A stretch of 64,000 bases of DNA from assembly GCA_036768485.1 (NCBI GenBank), contig JAVLUZ010000142.1:18411735-18475734 (forward strand), written 5' to 3'. Each line of letters starts with the position of its first letter. The first letter of the stretch is position 1. A program made the translations under genes and the position numbers. Shown here one piece after another: positions 21,265 to 32,299 of the stretch. A model generated the notes under the pieces. That model had not been told where the DNA came from and ran no database searches. It worked only from the letters and a program-made list of their open reading frames with translations. The DNA comes from Mermis nigrescens (Eukaryota; Nematoda; Enoplea; Mermithida; Mermithidae).

Positions 21265-22250
21265 CCAATGGCGCGAAGCGCCGAAAATTTTCGAAATTTT
21301 TACCGTTTTAATGTAGAATTTACGCCTTTTTATTGACAAACAGTTCGGAAATCATAAGTGGCGCAAAGCATCAAGAAATTCAGTCATATTTTACCGCCCT
21401 AAGACAATAATCGGCGGTGCTAAGCGCAAGAAAATTTTGACGTTTTTACTCTTTAAACTCAATTTATACCGCTCAAATCATACAGAACAAACAGATAAAC
21501 TAATTGCGGCGCGAAGCGCCGAAAATTTTTAAAAATTATTAATCCTTTTACCTTTTCTGTCCTCCTAAAAATCTCTTTCAACATGTAGAACCAGATTGTA
21601 CGGCTGGGGGTCTGGGGTGGCGCGCTCAAGCGCCACCGGCGAGGTCCAGAGCAGAACCCCCGAAAATTTTGTAAAAAAACACTCTAATTTTTAATTAGTA
21701 AAGTTAAAATTTTCGCAAATTGGCAAAATCTCGGTTCTGAATTAAGTCCAAAAAGTTAAAATTAATGAAAATCTACACTGCACAAAACTTTTGAGCTGAA
21801 ATGCGTTTTTCGACCTCTGCTAAGTATGTAGCGCAGCAACGGGTCTCAACCAATAAGTCACTGAAAGATGTATCAATGAGAATTTTGTTCTTACCATTTT
21901 CAGGCCCATTTGTGGCCTTCTACCTTCTTATTAACTAGTTCAGAAAACAGAAAATGCGCAAAAACACAAGAAAATTTGGCCTTTCCATTTAAAATAGAAT
22001 TATGTCCTTGTAAAGAAAGATAAACAAAGCAGAGAATAGATAAATTGGTACGCAAACATTTTCGCACTTTTACTATTATTTTCAACAAGCATGTGCAGTT
22101 TCATTCAGTGAACTAACAATGCATTAAATCACTAAAGTGCTGCGAAGTGCTGGATTATTTTGACAGATTCAAGCTTTTAAATTCATTGGATCTGTATAAC
22201 AATAAATAATAATGACTCGGCGCGAAGCGCCGGAAAATTTTGACGTTTGT
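21265..22250 (+). repeat. Diverged tandem repeat bearing the GGCGCGAAGCGCC palindrome
   Basis: Units of about 90 bp begin at 21270, about 21359, about 21412 and 21508. Isolated palindromes follow near 22139 and at 22219-22231. The exact 13-mer GGCGCGAAGCGCC is at 21270-21282, 21508-21520 and 22219-22231, each followed by GAAAATTTT or GGAAAATTTTGA. The unit (CTTTTTATTGACAAACAGTTC-like block) matches the satellite at 28300-29700. Confidence 0.7.
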
Positions 22251-22514
22251 GCCTTTTTAAACTCAATGTTCTGGACACATTGCGCCAGAAAAATCAACAT
22301 AATTTCTGAAAAATTCCGGGGGCATGTGCTTCCATTCCCCCTGGCTACGCCTGTGATTCCGCAGTAATTTCGGCGCACTTCATAATGGAAAATATGCGAA
22401 CATGTATGTACGTCTTAACAACATGGCGACCAGGCGTACTTTTTATGAAATATCGCGAGTGTCGAGTTTAATATATTAATTTCGCTGGTGAATGAATGGT
22501 CCTTGTTCCGAATT

Positions 22515-25013
22515 TACAGTTCTTGTCACGGAAATTGCAAACGCAGCGCCGCTGTGACCTACTATGATTGACCAACTACAGTAGAACGTAAGCGCTTCTA
22601 CCGTAGCCACGCGTGTTCGGTCATATTAAAATGGCGTTCGGCCTTAGTAGATCGCAGCTAGCATATTGCGTTATTTGTCACACATACGGGAAAAAATTTC
22701 TCAATGTGCTTTGATTTTTTGCATGCGTGCGTCTCAAAAGTGTGTGCATGCTGCATGTCCAGTCCGAGAAAAAAAGGTAAAAATAGATTGGAATTTTCGT
22801 GCATATCATTATAATTCTCGTTTCCTCCATTGTAATCTCATCTAAGAGATAATGGGCATAAAAATGAAAGAAAATAGTATTTCCTGTGTGCGATGAATTG
22901 CATATTGCTCTGCCACAAAAGAGCATTTTAAAATTAATTTCAGGCTGAGAGCGTTCTGCGTTTTAAAACAAATTCATAGCCAATGAAGAGCAAAAGATTC
23001 AAAAATCATATAGGCCCAAAAATTTCTTTTGCCATGAGTAATATGATTTTAAAAAGCGCATCTTTTTGACTAAATCAAAATTAGAAATAAAATCAAAGCA
23101 AATTGCTCTTATCTTTTGGAGGGAAAGGTTTTTAAAAAGTTATTTTCATTCTCCTACAAACCATATTTTTCACCATTATATTGCGAAATTGGGAAGAGAA
23201 TGAATAGTGACTGTAAGGTCTAAGCTAGATAGAAAATTTAACAAAATAGTGAAATACAGATGACAAATACTTTTGCAAATTAATTGTACATCATCCTTAG
23301 TAGATCGCGGATAGTAGAATGAGATGACCTTCTTATTGCGTATTAATACAAACATACAGTATGCGTGTCTTTTTCTTTAAGGAATCGGAGAATAATATGA
23401 CCACGCCGTTATTTGTTACAATGATGATCGTTTTACGCAAGTTGTAGTTTTAACGCGCGTGCTGCATGCAGCGTAGAAGGTTCCCTGCGCGCCTAAGTAC
23501 GTGCTTTGTGCCTGCTGTATGCAGCGTAAATCGGAAAGATAAAAATAGCCAGGCTGGCCGTTCTTTTGACACAGGCATGGAAGAACGAAAATCTACTTTG
23601 TTGAAAAAGTTGAACTAAATAAGCGTCTGAAGTGATTGGATAGAATAATTATATTTCTATCACATAATTTTATATAATATTTACATAATGATACAATTAG
23701 TAATATTAGATGGGAACTGACATGGAATACGACTCGACAAGAATTTGAAAATTGATATTTAAAATTATTTTTAAAATGAATGAATCAATTAATTAATCAT
23801 AAATCTTTATTCGATTCTTTTATAGTGTTGAAAAGACTAATAAAATTAATCATATGTCATACCAGCACAGCATGGGGATTGTGGAGGGATGAAACCTAAA
23901 TAATTTTGTATTAAAAACACCGTTGATGGTCCTTCTTTCTGGCCACAAATGGCCATGGGGGGATTGTGACCCCAGAAGTTGAAATACATACCCCTGCAAA
24001 TTACTGTTGACCCCAGTATTCTATTTTTAGTTATATTTTTGGCGATTTACCTTATTCTGACCCCCTAGAATTTAGGTGCTGCATATTTAAAATTTTTGTT
24101 ACATAAAATAAACTAAATAATAAATATCGTTATGTTTTTAAACTACAAAATTGATAAAAAAATTCCTCATTATCCGCTTTCAAAAATATTTTGTATCTTC
24201 GCTTTTTTCATTTATTTACGATATGTACATCAATAATATATTCAGTTCAGAAGTGAAATACATCACATAGTGTCTGTCTCCTCAGGCAGGACATATAGTT
24301 AAAAAAATATTGCCCGTTCTATTATTTCGCGCAAATTTTATTCTGACCAGCCAGCTTTCGTCACAATTTTTCTTGTTCAATTAAAGTACTTATATATGTG
24401 TATCTACCATTTTGTATTTATTCTATTCAGCGGACATACACCTACACACACATGTAATAAAGGCAAGGCTTGAAAACAACAACAAATTTTTACCTCCTAA
24501 TATTTTAATACACAAGCTCACAAAGATTTTGCTCGCGTTCCCTAGGTCTATATGATTTTTAAATCTTTTGCTCTTCATTGGCGATGAATTTCTTTTAAAA
24601 CGCCGATCGTTCTCAGCCTGAAATTAATTTTAAAATGCCCTTTTGCGGCAGAGCAATATGCAATTGATCGCAAACAGGAAATACTATTTTCTTCCATTTT
24701 TATGCCCATTATCTCTTAGATGAGATTCCAATGGAGGAAACGAGAATTATAATGATATGCACGAAAATTCCAATCTATTTTTCTCGGACTGGACCTGCAT
24801 CATGCACACACTTTTGAGACGCACGCATGCAAAAAATCAAAGCAGTGTGACAAAAAACGCAATATGCTAGCTGCGATCTACTAAGGTCGAACGCAATTTT
24901 AATATGACCGAACACGCGTGGCTACGGTAGAAGCGCTTATGTTCTACTGTAGTTGGTCAATCGTAGTAGATCACAGCGGCGCTGCGTTTGCAATTTCCGT
25001 GACAAGAACTGTA
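22515..25013. mobile_element. Fold-back element with arms of about 480 bp
   Basis: Bases 22515-23013 and 24545-25013 are long imperfect inverted repeats. The outer edge is TACAGTTCTTGTCACGG and its complement; internal matches include CAGCGCCGCTGTGA, GCATGCGTGCGTCTCAAAAG and CTCATCTAAGAGATAATGGG. The 1.5-kb centre is AT-rich and non-coding. Flanking 8-mers TCCGAATT and TTTGCTAT do not match, so the target duplication is unresolved. Long-arm elements of this kind are known among Mutator-like and fold-back transposons; the superfamily is not determined. Confidence 0.75.
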
Positions 25014-25441
25014 TTTGCTATTTATACAATTCTTTTATGTACCAACAAATAAAATGCTATATTTCAACCCCGGAAAAAAAGGTTCAACCCTGACTCGAGG
25101 GTCGGGGTTGAGGCCGGGATTTTTCGGCGTCGGGGTCCCCGTACAATCACTGATATCCGGTGAAAAATAGGTACAAATTTAACCCTTTTGAAGAAGCATA
25201 GTACACTATATAATATTCTAATGTAGCACCGGCACCGGCACCGGCCGCCGGTACAGGGGTACCGGCACCGGCACCAGTAAAAAAGCGGCACCGGGACATC
25301 ACTAAAGTAGGTAAACAAAACAGAAATGTATTCTTCAGCTGCTTTTGTACCCAAAAATCATACAGAAAATGTTTGATAGCTCAAAATCATCTGACAGTGA
25401 TTCAAGTCTCGGACCCCAAGATGGGGGTAATGCCCCCTCAC

Positions 25442-25711
25442 CATACGTGGGCAGCTAGAAAATTCTGGGGGGTTACAAGATTTTTCAAAGGTCAAAAAAT
25501 GGCCTTAAAAATGGTGGTAAAGCGAAAAAACACTCTTTTCAACGTTTTCCATCAAGCACTATCCATTGGTATCAAAAAATTGCGAAAAAAAAAACAAAAA
25601 AATTTCAAAAATTTATTTCTGGAGGGGGGGGGTATTTTGGTTTTTGGGATAGGGGTATTTTGGTTTCTCGCGGGGGTTGCATATCCCCCCAAACCCCCCT
25701 GCCCAGGTGTG
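25442..25711 (-). mobile_element. hAT-like miniature element, family B
   Basis: Begins CATACGTGGGCAGC and ends TGCCCAGGTGTG with the usual interior. It interrupts another repeat: the sequence on both sides (GGGGGTAATGCCCCCTCAC and CCCTTCCCTATGAGAATGTG) recalls the C-rich block at 52515-52550 and its inverse at 61440-61475. The target duplication is imperfect. Confidence 0.75.
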
Positions 25712-25742
25712 CCCTCAGCCCCCCTTCCCTATGAGAATGTGT

Positions 25743-26275
25743 GAGACTATTCCCCCCAAAATTTTGGAAATACGAATATTTTTTACAAGGGTCATCCAAA
25801 GGAAAAAGGTGAAATCTCTTGGAGCGCATTTGAAAGACCGATAGAATAGATTCTAGCACACTTTTTGAACAATGAGCCCAGTATTTTCTGGCGCTTAGCA
25901 CCAAATTTATTGTTTTTGTATAACTTTTGTCATCCGAACAGCCCAATTTTGAGTAAGACACGATGAATATATCAAAACTTTCTGACGCTGCGCAAAATGA
26001 TTTAATTTTTTGTACCTAATGCTTTTCTTTGCAATACTACCAGAATTGGTACAGAAACAATTAGGCAATTTTGCAGCGAGTCAAATGTTCAGAAAGACAT
26101 TTTTTAGAATGTGATTAAGATGAAGTCAAATTGTTCGAATTTTTTAATACATTTTTTCTTGTCCAGTGTGTAGAGCTCACTGAGAAACGCTCAAAAACTT
26201 TATTTTTGCCTGCCAACAAGTATATATATATATATACACTTGTTAGGATACCTGACTTAAAATTTTAGTCTCCCT
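25743..26275 (+). repeat. Family E element interior
   Basis: Aligns with 30570-31075: TATTCCCCCCAAA, TACGAATATTTTTTACA, GGCGCTTAGCACCAAATTT palindrome variant near 25890, CATCCGAACAGCCCA, and TGTAGAGCTCACTGAGAA near the end. A (TA)n run at 26220-26237 precedes the right edge. No gene. Confidence 0.6.
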
Positions 26276-26637
26276 ACATGCCTGCACTTAGGAACAACAT
26301 CTTTCAACCTATGTATACATATGTAGGTAGATATGGCTTTTGGATTCAGTAAGTACCTGCCTACTAATTTCTGCAGCTTGTGGTGATGAACAAACACACA
26401 AAAATTATAAGCGATTCGGCAAAATTTTACTATTTTTACTCTTTTAGACTTAATTTTGTGGTCTTTTTGCGGACAAGCACTGTAAACACGATTTAAAAAA
26501 GAATCCGTATTCAGCACTTCAGCCAATAAGTACATAAGCGTTTTGAGGGATAAAAACTGTTGTACAATGCAGCAAAACACAAAAAAGCTGGATCAAATGG
26601 GCGAAAATCAGTTGGAGATACGTTTTGTTTGAGAGCG
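26276..26637. other. Gene-free spacer
   Basis: I see no gene. An open frame of 107 codons on the minus strand (26257-26580) has no recognisable domain and AT-rich composition like the surroundings, so I leave it uncalled. Confidence 0.3.
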
Positions 26638-26645
26638 CCCGTAAG

Positions 26646-26811
26646 CAGACATGTAGCTGGCCCTCTAATTTTGGGGGGACCAACATCAATTTTGGGAAGT
26701 CTATGCCAAGAATAGCACAAAATATGGGGTAAGAAGTCCTACTTTTCCGGGTTTTTCTGAATTATGGGGGTTGGGTCCCCGGACCCCCATCCCCCCACTG
26801 CTACATGCCTG
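26646..26811 (+). mobile_element. hAT-like miniature element, family D, perfect target duplication
   Basis: The copy is 166 bp. Starts CAGACATGTAGCTGGCCC, ends GCTACATGCCTG. Perfect flanking CCCGTAAG at 26638-26645 and 26812-26819. The best-preserved simple copy of the family. Confidence 0.9.
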
Positions 26812-26819
26812 CCCGTAAG

Positions 26820-27098
26820 AAGAGTGCATAGTTGACTAGAAAAATGTCTAGAGCGAATGAATCAGCGTAACGCACTGCAGCCATCCTTTTTTTCCTAGCG
26901 ATTTGGTTCAAAAGGTCTTCTGGGACAATATCCTGGATTTTGTTTCGGGAAGGGCAAGACCAAAATTTTTTTTAAACATACCAGGGAATCAGAGGATGAA
27001 TTAAAAAAGACGGTTCACGACCACTAGAGCACGGTTTACGACCACTAGAGCTGAAAATTTGTAAATTTGGCAACCCAGATGCCTTAAATATGAATATG
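26820..27098. other. Short spacer between two elements
   Basis: No gene. A small tandem duplication (GGTTCACGACCACTAGAGC and GGTTTACGACCACTAGAGC) lies near 27012-27050. Confidence 0.4.
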
Positions 27099-27106
27099 GT
27101 GAGAAT

Positions 27107-27506
27107 CAGACATGTTTTTGGGGGTACGAGGGGGTTAACCTCCGAGGAATGGCAACTGACCTCCCCCACAGAATGGCTGCGAACCGCCAGAATTGTCGAC
27201 TTTTTGTGTAAAAGTTGTAAAAAGTGTACTTTTTAGAAGTTTTTAGATCATTTTTAGTTCAAAAATCTCAAATTTGTGGCGCTTCGAGCCATATGCACAT
27301 TTTTTGACTATATTTTGTTCAATTTATTCATTTTTCGAGATTTATTTTAGTTTTTATGTTCTATAAAGAGCGGGCATTGTCTGAAACGTCAAAAACCAGT
27401 GTCTGTGATGGACGTTTACCTACCCATCGTTTTTTAGCCCAAAAATGGCACTTCTAAAAAATAATTGGGCCTGATCCCCCCAGAATTCCCATGTTGTACA
27501 TGTATG
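27107..27506 (+). mobile_element. hAT-like element, family G, perfect target duplication
   Basis: The copy is 400 bp. Starts CAGACATGTTTTTGGGG and ends CCCATGTTGTACATGTATG. Flanked by GTGAGAAT at 27099-27106 and 27507-27514 (the direct repeat extends for 13 bases in total). It carries an inverted palindrome variant GGCGCTTCGAGCC near 27273. This copy defines the ends of the family. Confidence 0.85.
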
Positions 27507-27514
27507 GTGAGAAT

Positions 27515-28299
27515 CTAATGGAAACCCTCTTGAACAAATTTCATTTTCTGCATAAAACCTGTTCGAAAAAATTTATATGCAAAATCCACTTTAGGTTGTA
27601 CAAAGATAAATGAAAATTTTTAAACACAAAGATAATTTTGTTGTTGTATAAAGACTAAAAATAGAGTGTTTAAACCGAGTGCTATAGACTAATAGACTCT
27701 AATTATGATTGTAAAATTTGGCGCGAAGCACCGAAATTTTTTGCAATTTTTGGCTAAAAAAGCGAGGGGCGGAGTAAAAGAAAAAATCATCCACATATTT
27801 CATTCTGGGAGGGGAGAAGCATGGGTCCCTATCATAGGTGGACAAAGGCCGATCTTCCAGATGATACCGGCGGCCAAAAGATTACGGTTGGTTGCCGGTT
27901 CGAAAAAGGGTTGTTTTGGAATATGTCACCTCATAACTTTTTTGAAACGTTCTGCAAGTCTGCATGCATCATTTGCGCTTGTTTTATCCGTCCCAATTTA
28001 CTCGCATTTAGTATCATCATTCAATACACTAATTGTTTACAACTATAGTTTTTAGAGTTTGCATTGTGTTCACTTCTGGAAAATTTGTTTAGGCCTTTTT
28101 GTCATTCTCAGCTCAATTACGCAGATTTTTCAAGGACATGACAGCTACCGCAACAAAATTGGCCTTATGGAAAATTTGTACCCTTTCCTTTTAGTCCAAT
28201 TAAGCAGCCTCTTTATTAATAAACAATGTAATGATTAAGTATATCTGCCAAATAGTGCGGGAAAATTTTGGTCTTCTTATTTTTTAAAACATCAATAAA
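27515..28299. other. Spacer with one palindrome copy and an uncalled open frame
   Basis: A palindrome copy GGCGCGAAGCACC lies at about 27719. Overlapping frames at 27705-28055 (116 codons) and 27821-28048 (75 codons) lack recognisable domains. A locally GC-richer patch (27830-27930) could be a gene relic, but I cannot support a product. Confidence 0.3.
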
Positions 28300-29420
28300 T
28301 ATTACATCTGGCACGAAGCGCCAAAGAATCTTGACCTTCTATCCTTTTCAGCTCAATATGATGGGTTTTCGAAGATACGAGTATAAAACTCATTTTGCAG
28401 CCCTAATCATCCTCAAACTTCGCTTAGGTTTTTAAATGCTTTTTTCATGTGAAACAGGAAATAAAAATATTAAATCCAGCAGAAATATTGATAATTTCCC
28501 ATTCAGCTCAATTTTAGGAATTTATTAAAACAGACGTATGAATAAATTAGTAAATTTCGGCACCATTAATGGAATATTATGGCATTTCCATATCTTCGAC
28601 TTCATTTTGAGGCATTCAGAGCTGTAAAACTTTAAACCAGTACAAAAATATATTCGACTAAACAGCCCGGTATCCAGGATCCATAGTGGATCGCAAACTT
28701 TGAAGTCAGATATAAACCATTAGGAGATAGGCGAAAATAAACGCATTTTTGAGCATTTCTCAAAGAGCTCTAAACAATGGCGAAGGAAAATTTTTAAAAT
28801 ATTTTTTTCTATTTTTAACTCAATTTTGCAGCCTTATTAGACAAATACTGCAGAAACGTGCATATTATAAGACTATGGCGCGAAGCGCCGAAAATTTTGA
28901 CGTCCTTATCCCCTTAAGCTGAATTTTGAAGCTTTCTGAATATAGACAGTGCTTAAATAATATATGGCGCGAAGCGCCAGAACATTTCTATATTATTATT
29001 CTTTTAGGCTCAAATTTGCATCTTTCTCGATATAAATAATCGAGTATCATGCCTGGCGTGTAGCGCCGAAAATTTTTGAGATTTCTACACTTTTTACCTA
29101 AATTTTGCAACTTTCTAAACAGCAATGCAATAATTATAGTTTGCACGAAGCGCCGGAAATTTTCGATTTTTCTATCTTTTTAAGCACAATTTTGCAGCTT
29201 TCTGAATGTATGCAATTGAAATTATATTTGGTGCGAAGCACTGGAAATTTTCGATACATTTACTCTCTTATGCTCACTTTTGCAGGTTTCCGTATATAAG
29301 CAATGCAGCAATTATATTTGGCGCAAAGCATCGGAAAATTTGTGCGTTTTTATGCTGTTAAGCTCAATTTGACACCTTTCTGAAGATAGGAAATGCAAGA
29401 AATATGTGCATTCAATGTTT
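28300..29420 (+). repeat. Satellite of about 89 bp built on the GGCGCGAAGCGCC palindrome
   Basis: Palindrome starts at 28877, 28966, 29055, 29142, 29230 and 29320 give spacings of 89, 89, 87, 88 and 90 bp. More diverged units extend back to about 28312. Each unit is the palindrome, then (G)GAAAATTTTGA-like sequence, a T-rich stretch with CTTTTAAGCTCAATTTTGC, and CTTTCTGAATATA(A)GCAATGCA. Exact 13-mers are at 28877-28889 and 28966-28978; the others decay with one to four changes. It has no coding capacity. Confidence 0.85.
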
Positions 29421-30436
29421 GACTTCAGCCTTAAATGCCAAGCCCCAGTAGCAGGTCTTATGCCCTGACGCCAGCGCCGATTGACATACCTTTATTCAGT
29501 GTTTTTTGTACAAGGTCCCTTCATACAAATGCGAAGACGGTCCCCAAAGTTTTTCAATTTATAGGTTTCTAAAGATGAAAAATACAGAAGAGCTAAAAAA
29601 TTTTTGATATTTCTATTTATTTTCAAGCAGATTTTGCGGCCTTTTTATTGACAAATAATTTAGAAAATTCGAAAAATTATATTATTTCTACAGTCCTTAA
29701 CACAATTTTGAAGTTTTGTGAACTGATGAAACAAAAAATTGCCAAATTTGTGCAAAACAATCTTGACATATTTACATATCATAAGTTTAGGTCAAGTTTA
29801 GTCATCCAATAAATAAACAGTGCAAACAACTTTTATAACAAAGTGCCTGAATCTTTTGTCTGATTCAAACTTTTAAACTCAATGCTGGAGGTTTATAGAG
29901 AGGAAAAACACAGTAATCGACGCGAGGTGCCGGAAAACATTGACGTTTTTGTGTTCGCTCAATCAATGTTTACAGCTATAAATGCATTCCGAACAGACAA
30001 AATTTCGGAAATATCTTGAAATTCTGACACTTCTACTGATTTTGTCCTACCAGAAATCTTTGTCTTTTACAAAGACGGTCCTAAAAAGTCGTAATAGATC
30101 GGAAAAAATCTTTGCCAAATACAAAACTAGGCCTTTTGCCCAAGATGTCTTTGTAAATTGAACAAAAATTGCTCCAACATTTTTTTGTGGGCCTCAATTT
30201 TGTCTGGTACATAACCCGACCCATATCAAGGATTTAAGTTCAGCAAGGGTCTCCCGAATTTGAGAATGTAAATAATGCGCTGAGAAGCTATTTTATTTGA
30301 TGACACGAATTTTCAAAGTGTTTTGCCTTTTTGGCTCAGTTTTGCAGCTTGTAATGATAAAAAAATCAGTTTTGTGACTTGAGAAGAATTATAGCGCTTT
30401 ACTCTTTCACAATCTATTTTACAGCCTTACACTAAT
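29421..30436. repeat. Degenerate satellite and spacer
   Basis: No gene. Diverged units of the same satellite occur at about 29590-29700 and 29900-29960 (GACGCGAGGTGCCGG). A TTTTGTACAAGGTCCC motif is near 29508, and TTTACAAAGACGGTCC lies near 30067. Confidence 0.45.
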
Positions 30437-30444
30437 TCTGCAAC

Positions 30445-31638
30445 CAGTGGCGGATCTAGGACTTCCGTAAGAAGGCATGCCCGTATTCCATTTTCCGAAA
30501 ACAGCCGAAACAGGTCCACAAAATGGCCTTCACCAGGCACGTAGCTTTGGGGGATAGAAGAGACTAGTCCCCCTTTCCAAATGTTGAAAGTACGAGTATT
30601 TTTTACAGGGGTCCCTAAAGGAAAATTAAAAATTCTTGAAGCGTACCTATTTGAAAAATCGCCAAAATAGATTTCAGCATACTTTTGAGCTAATAGGCCC
30701 AAAATTTTCGGCGCTTTGCGCCAAATTTATTGCTAGTTGCATAACTTTTAACTTCTAAACAGCCCACTTTTAGGTATAAAATGAAGAAATATGTCAAAAT
30801 TTTCTGGCGCTTCACAGAATTATTTACTGTTCACATAAGTTTTGTTTGCAATCTACCCGAATTGATTATAGAACAATTTAAACAATTTTTCAGCAGGGTC
30901 GACCTTATGTTTGTCGAGAAATCATTTGTGCGGCCAATTTATACGGCACGATTTTTGAAGACAAGTGAAATTGAAATAATATTTTTTCTAATTTTTTCTC
31001 TAATGTGTAGGGCTTGCTGAGAAGCGCTTAAAAACACCTCGTCCATCTACAAGTATTTGCTAAAACATCCGACTGCCCTTCACATGCAAATGGCATTTTT
31101 CCGCGTTTTACGTCGTCTACTTTCATTTGAAATCGCTTTCGAAGCAACATTCCTTAAAAATTTTTGAAGTTTTCGACAATTTTATTTGAAAAATATCATT
31201 AAATTTCGTTGACTCTAGTGGAAATCCAGCGCAAAGTTTCGGAAAATTCGTGGATTTTAGGCGGAAGGACTTCTAAAAACTTGAGTTACTGCTCGATTTC
31301 CCGTATTTGTAGCGTTTGATGCGTAGCGTCGAAAATTTTTTAAGGTTATGCATGGATTGAAATAGAATAAAAGTATGCTGAAATAGCAATTTCTGCTCTT
31401 GAAATCGTTTTAATTCATTTCTTGAGCGAAAATATGGCTTTTAGACCGCCAAGAAAGTAAATAAATGTCATTAATAGGTATTATCCGGCGTGAGGCACAG
31501 GAAAAATTGGAGAAATCAAGATCATTTACGTTCAAGAATCATTGCAAATTACATATCCATTCTTTATCGCGCCAAGTATGTTGGGGCCAATAAAAGGCAG
31601 GGCGGGGGGCGCCACCCAACCCCTTAAATCCTTCCCTG
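30445..31638 (+). mobile_element. hAT-like element, family C (1.2 kb), with nested family E
   Basis: Starts CAGTGGCGGATCTAGG and ends TTAAATCCTTCCCTG. Perfect duplication TCTGCAAC at 30437-30444 and 31639-31646. The interior aligns with 19067-19833 once the nested insertion at 30534-31075 is skipped. A palindrome variant (AATCCAGCGCAAAGTTTCGG) lies near 31226. Confidence 0.88.
30534..31075 (+). mobile_element. Nested family E element
   Basis: The copy is 542 bp. Starts CAGGCACGTAGCTTTGGGGG; the right end is near CATCCGACTG, where the inverted terminus has decayed. Flanks GCCTTCAC (30526-30533) and CCCTTCAC (31076-31083) match at 7 of 8 positions. The boundaries also follow from comparison with the uninterrupted family C copy at 19067. 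Contains an inverted palindrome GGCGCTTTGCGCC near 30709. Confidence 0.75.
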
Positions 31639-31646
31639 TCTGCAAC

Positions 31647-31936
31647 TATCTGAAGAGAAGCAATTCAAGAAAGTATGTCTGGTGCTGAGCGTAAAAAATT
31701 TCGATATTTCTATTCTTTTGCACTCGATTTTTGCACCTTTTTGCGTGATAAAAAAATGCAGAAAATTTTATTTGCCGAAAAGTTTTATCTGTCGAAAATT
31801 GAAATTGGCTATAAGTAAGTTTTGTTAAATTGATGGCGCCATGCGACGGAAATTTTAGTATTTTTATGCTGTGAAGCGTATAAAACATTTGTAGTTTTTC
31901 AGCTGAAAAGTTGAAGAAAATTTCAGGATGAAACGT
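31647..31936. other. Spacer before the TTGG satellite
   Basis: AT-rich. It contains more degraded units of the 89-bp satellite (GGTGCTGAGCGTAAAAAATTTCG near 31681, with gaps) and no gene. Confidence 0.35.
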
Positions 31937-32150
31937 TGATTGGTTCGTCAGTTGGCTGGTTTATTGATTAAGTGATTGATCAGTTGGTTGATTCATTGGT
32001 TGGTTAGTTGGTTGATTGGTTGGTTAGTTGGTTGGTTGGTTGGTTGGTTGATTGGTTGGTTGGTTGGTTGGTTGGTTGGTTGGTTGGTTGGTCGATTGTT
32101 TGGTTGTTTGTTTGGTTGGTTGGTTGGTTGGTAAGTCGGTTCATCAGTTG

Positions 32151-32214
<64 letters not shown>

Positions 32215-32267
32215 CTTAGTTATTTACTTAGTTAGTTAGTTAGTTAGTTAGTCAGTTAGTTAGTTAA

Positions 32268-32299
<32 letters not shown>

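Larger units (their letters stand above)
20929..25152 (+). mobile_element. Nested hAT-like element with GGGGTC arrays (4.2 kb span)
   Basis: Left end CAGTGATCGTACGGGG, right end CCCCGTACAATCACTG. Perfect 8-bp duplication ATATCCGG at 20921-20928 and 25153-25160. Both ends run into GGGGTC/GGGGTT repeats. The body contains the palindrome-bearing satellite at 21270-21540 and the fold-back element at 22515-25013. I see no credible transposase frame. Confidence 0.88.
19993..25304 (+). mobile_element. hAT-like element with CACCGG arrays, carrying nested elements (5.3 kb span)
   Basis: The left terminus TAGTGATGTCC and right terminus GGGACATCACTA are inverted copies, each directly followed inwards by degenerate hexamer arrays (GGCACC/CACCGG at 20008-20055 and 25210-25295). 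TAG(N)GATG-type termini are known in hAT. Flanks AAGTAAAC and AAGTAGGT match only partly, so the target duplication is uncertain. About 4.2 kb of its length is the element at 20929-25152. The remaining 1.1 kb has no transposase. Confidence 0.75.

Noticed and set aside
27705..28055. 116-codon frame with a GC-richer core
   Set aside because: No recognisable domain and contains a palindrome copy at its start; kept only as a remark in the spacer entry.
28877..29340. CRISPR-like array (palindromic repeat at regular spacing)
   Set aside because: Spacers of about 76 bp are homologous to each other, repeats decay, the sequence is animal, and no cas genes occur. It is a satellite.
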